From a bacterium (lineage in GTDB: Bacteria > UBP14 > UBA6098 > JAFGQG01), in contig JAFGGQ010000036.1 in NCBI GenBank assembly GCA_016930435.1, positions 1 to 16,082 on the forward strand: 16,082 nucleotides of DNA. Reading direction: 5' to 3'. This document shows, one piece after another, positions 15,212 to 16,082 of the stretch (its first letter is position 1; each line of letters starts with the position of its first letter). Below the pieces are notes generated by a model. It had not been told where the DNA came from and made no database searches. It saw nothing but the letters and a program-made list of their open reading frames with translations. Position numbers and translations under genes: made by a program.

Positions 15212-15622
15212 ATGGAGGAATCAACTTTAGATGCAAAACATAACAAGAATGCACCATATTGGGCTGTAGCACTTGTGTTTTTGGGTATATTAGGATTATC
15301 AACAATTTGGATTGATTTTGGAAAATTTTGGAAGGGATACTTGCTTGACATGGCGGGTCCTGCTTGGAATTATATATTATTTCGTGGACTTTTCACATAC
15401 AAAACAAACAATTCATGGACACGTTTTTTTACACCAAATAGGACTTTGGTAATATTTCTGATAGTATGTTTCGGAATTGAAACTTTGCAATATTTTAAGA
15501 TTTACGATTCGACATTTGATACTTGGGATTTTCTTGCTTACATTTCTGTACTTGTCCCATTGTTTTTAATAGACATAAGCTCGATTAAAAAAAGTAGAAA
15601 TACGCCACACAACACGCAATAA
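15212..15622 (+). CDS. Small multi-pass membrane protein, faintly VanZ-like
   Basis: 136 residues from ATG 15212. Three or four hydrophobic segments are visible: around W-A-V-A-L-V-F-L-G-I-L-G, W-N-Y-I-L-F-R-G-L-F, L-V-I-F-L-I-V-C-F-G-I and Y-I-S-V-L-V-P-L-F-L-I-D. The stretch E-T-L-Q-Y-F followed by D-x-x-D-F-L-A-Y recalls the E..Q...D pattern of VanZ-like proteins, which is weak evidence. The start one base after the preceding stop favours 15212 over TTG 15179. Its last codons (T-P-H-N-T-Q) are encoded by the left arm of the 15604-15739 palindrome, so the gene end and the recombination-type site are interleaved. Function unknown. Confidence 0.7.
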   Translation: MEESTLDAKHNKNAPYWAVALVFLGILGLSTIWIDFGKFWKGYLLDMAGPAWNYILFRGLFTYKTNNSWTRFFTPNRTLVIFLIVCFGIETLQYFKIYDSTFDTWDFLAYISVLVPLFLIDISSIKKSRNTPHNTQ

Positions 15623-15739
15623 AAAACATAGGGCGAAAAATGTTAAATTTGAACGAAATAACATTTAATAAACGGCTTGGTAACTTGATAGGTAGGTGCT
15701 TCGAAATGTCCTACGTTTCTTATTGCCATCGTTGTGTGC
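15604..15739. repeat. attC-like imperfect palindrome
   Basis: Left arm: GCCACACAAC (15604-15613), GCAATAA (15616-15622) and AAAC-x-TAGG (15624-15632). Right arm: CCTA-x-GTTT (15710-15718), TTATTGC (15720-15726) and GTTGTGTGC (15731-15739). Between the first two blocks the left has two bases and the right has four (CATC), so the two sides are not symmetrical. Unpaired extra bases like these define strand choice in attC sites. The central part is about 77 bases. No T-run follows, which argues against a terminator. Confidence 0.65.
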
Positions 15740-15774
15740 AACCATAGGAAACGCAAACTGCAACATAAAAAGCA

Positions 15775-16082
15775 ATGATTATGAAAACTATTAAGAAGAC
15801 AATCTTGCCGATTCTGATAGCGACAATTTGGATTAGTATATCCGAATTTATTAGAAATGAGTTTTTGCTAAAATCATATTGGACAAAACATTATGAAAGC
15901 ATGGGATTGATTTTTCCTTCCGAACCGATTAATGGAGCAATTTGGGGATTATGGTCATTATGTTTTGCTATTAGTATTTATATCATTGCTAAAAAGTTTA
16001 CATTGATACAGACAACTTTTCTTTCTTGGTTTGTTGGATTCGTTTTTATGTGGCTTGTGATTGGTAATATGAATGTTTTACC
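15775..16082 (+). CDS. Small multi-pass membrane protein (3' truncated by window end)
   Basis: Open frame from ATG 15775, or ATG 15781, to the window edge, about 102 residues seen. It has four hydrophobic segments: I-L-P-I-L-I-A-T-I-W-I-S-I, W-G-L-W-S-L-C-F-A-I-S-I-Y-I-I, T-T-F-L-S-W-F-V-G-F-V-F-M-W and the run into V-I-G-N-M. The hydrophilic part has F-I-R-N-E-F-L-L-K-S-Y-W and L-I-F-P-S-E-P-I-N-G-A. I recall conserved hypothetical proteins with this pattern in FCB-group genomes, but no function. It starts about 44 bases after the boundary at 15731 and would be the cargo of the second cassette-like unit. Confidence 0.65.
   Translation, partial: MIMKTIKKTILPILIATIWISISEFIRNEFLLKSYWTKHYESMGLIFPSEPINGAIWGLWSLCFAISIYIIAKKFTLIQTTFLSWFVGFVFMWLVIGNMNVL

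Larger units (their letters stand above)
14974..15731 (+). mobile_element. Integron-type gene-cassette-like unit (758 bp)
   Basis: The unit begins TTGTGTGGC (inside GTTGTGTGGC, 14973-14982) and ends at the G of GTTGTGTGC (15731-15739). At its 3' end is a long imperfect palindrome whose left arm GCCACACAAC is a perfect complement of the unit's own first bases. It is less well matched to the first bases of the next unit. That is what recombination between G and TT at an attC site leaves behind. The cargo is two small membrane-protein genes on one strand. The motif departs from the classical GTTRRRY core, and no integrase is in the window, so this is a candidate. Confidence 0.55.

Noticed and set aside
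14973-16082. CRISPR array
   Set aside because: The repeated motif is short, occurs in both orientations and flanks genes, not short spacers.

Overview
This looks like a chromosomal segment of a Gram-negative bacterium. The window encodes a Tol-Pal system (TolQ/TolR/TolA-like/TolB/Pal/CpoB), outer-membrane-type lipoproteins and LPS-core heptose enzymes. An Ig-like lipoprotein starting C-A-K-V-G-A-P-P-G-G-P suggests the Fibrobacteres-Chlorobi-Bacteroidetes (FCB) neighbourhood. TolB and CpoB argue for a lineage outside classical Bacteroidota, such as Neomarinimicrobiota, KSB1 or Cloacimonadota. This placement is an inference from gene content only.

Layout. (1) 76-1284 (+): NamZ/DUF1343-family protein, convergent with radA at 1399-2766 (-). 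(2) 2859-12455 (+): a long co-directional envelope block. It holds a TPR lipoprotein, an Ig-like lipoprotein that seems to use a non-canonical ATT start, tolQ-tolR-tolA-like (overlapping genes behind a good sigma70-type promoter), tolB, pal, cpoB, a GT9 heptosyltransferase and a GmhB-type phosphatase. (3) 12464-14479 (-): tadA, a small membrane protein, tRNA-Ser(CGA) and an AmgK-like sugar kinase, read in that order. An ORF remnant (14476-14709) ends in an ATGA overlap with tadA. (4) 14480-16082: an AT-rich accessory tail with small membrane-protein genes.

The genes of block 2 fit together. Proton-driven TolQR with the TonB-like linker protein energises TolB-Pal contact between outer membrane and peptidoglycan, and CpoB links this to cell-wall synthesis. 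GT9 and GmhB build the heptose part of the LPS core. NamZ and the AmgK-like kinase at the two ends could belong to MurNAc salvage, but neither is certain.

The most unusual part is 14973-15739. A 758-bp unit starts with TTGTGTGGC and ends at an imperfect palindrome (15604-15739) whose left arm carries GCCACACAAC. That arm matches the start of its own unit better than the start of the next unit. This is the geometry of a mobile integron-type cassette with its attC site. The unit carries two translationally coupled small membrane-protein genes, and a second unit starts right after it with another small membrane-protein gene, cut by the window edge. No integrase is visible in the window.
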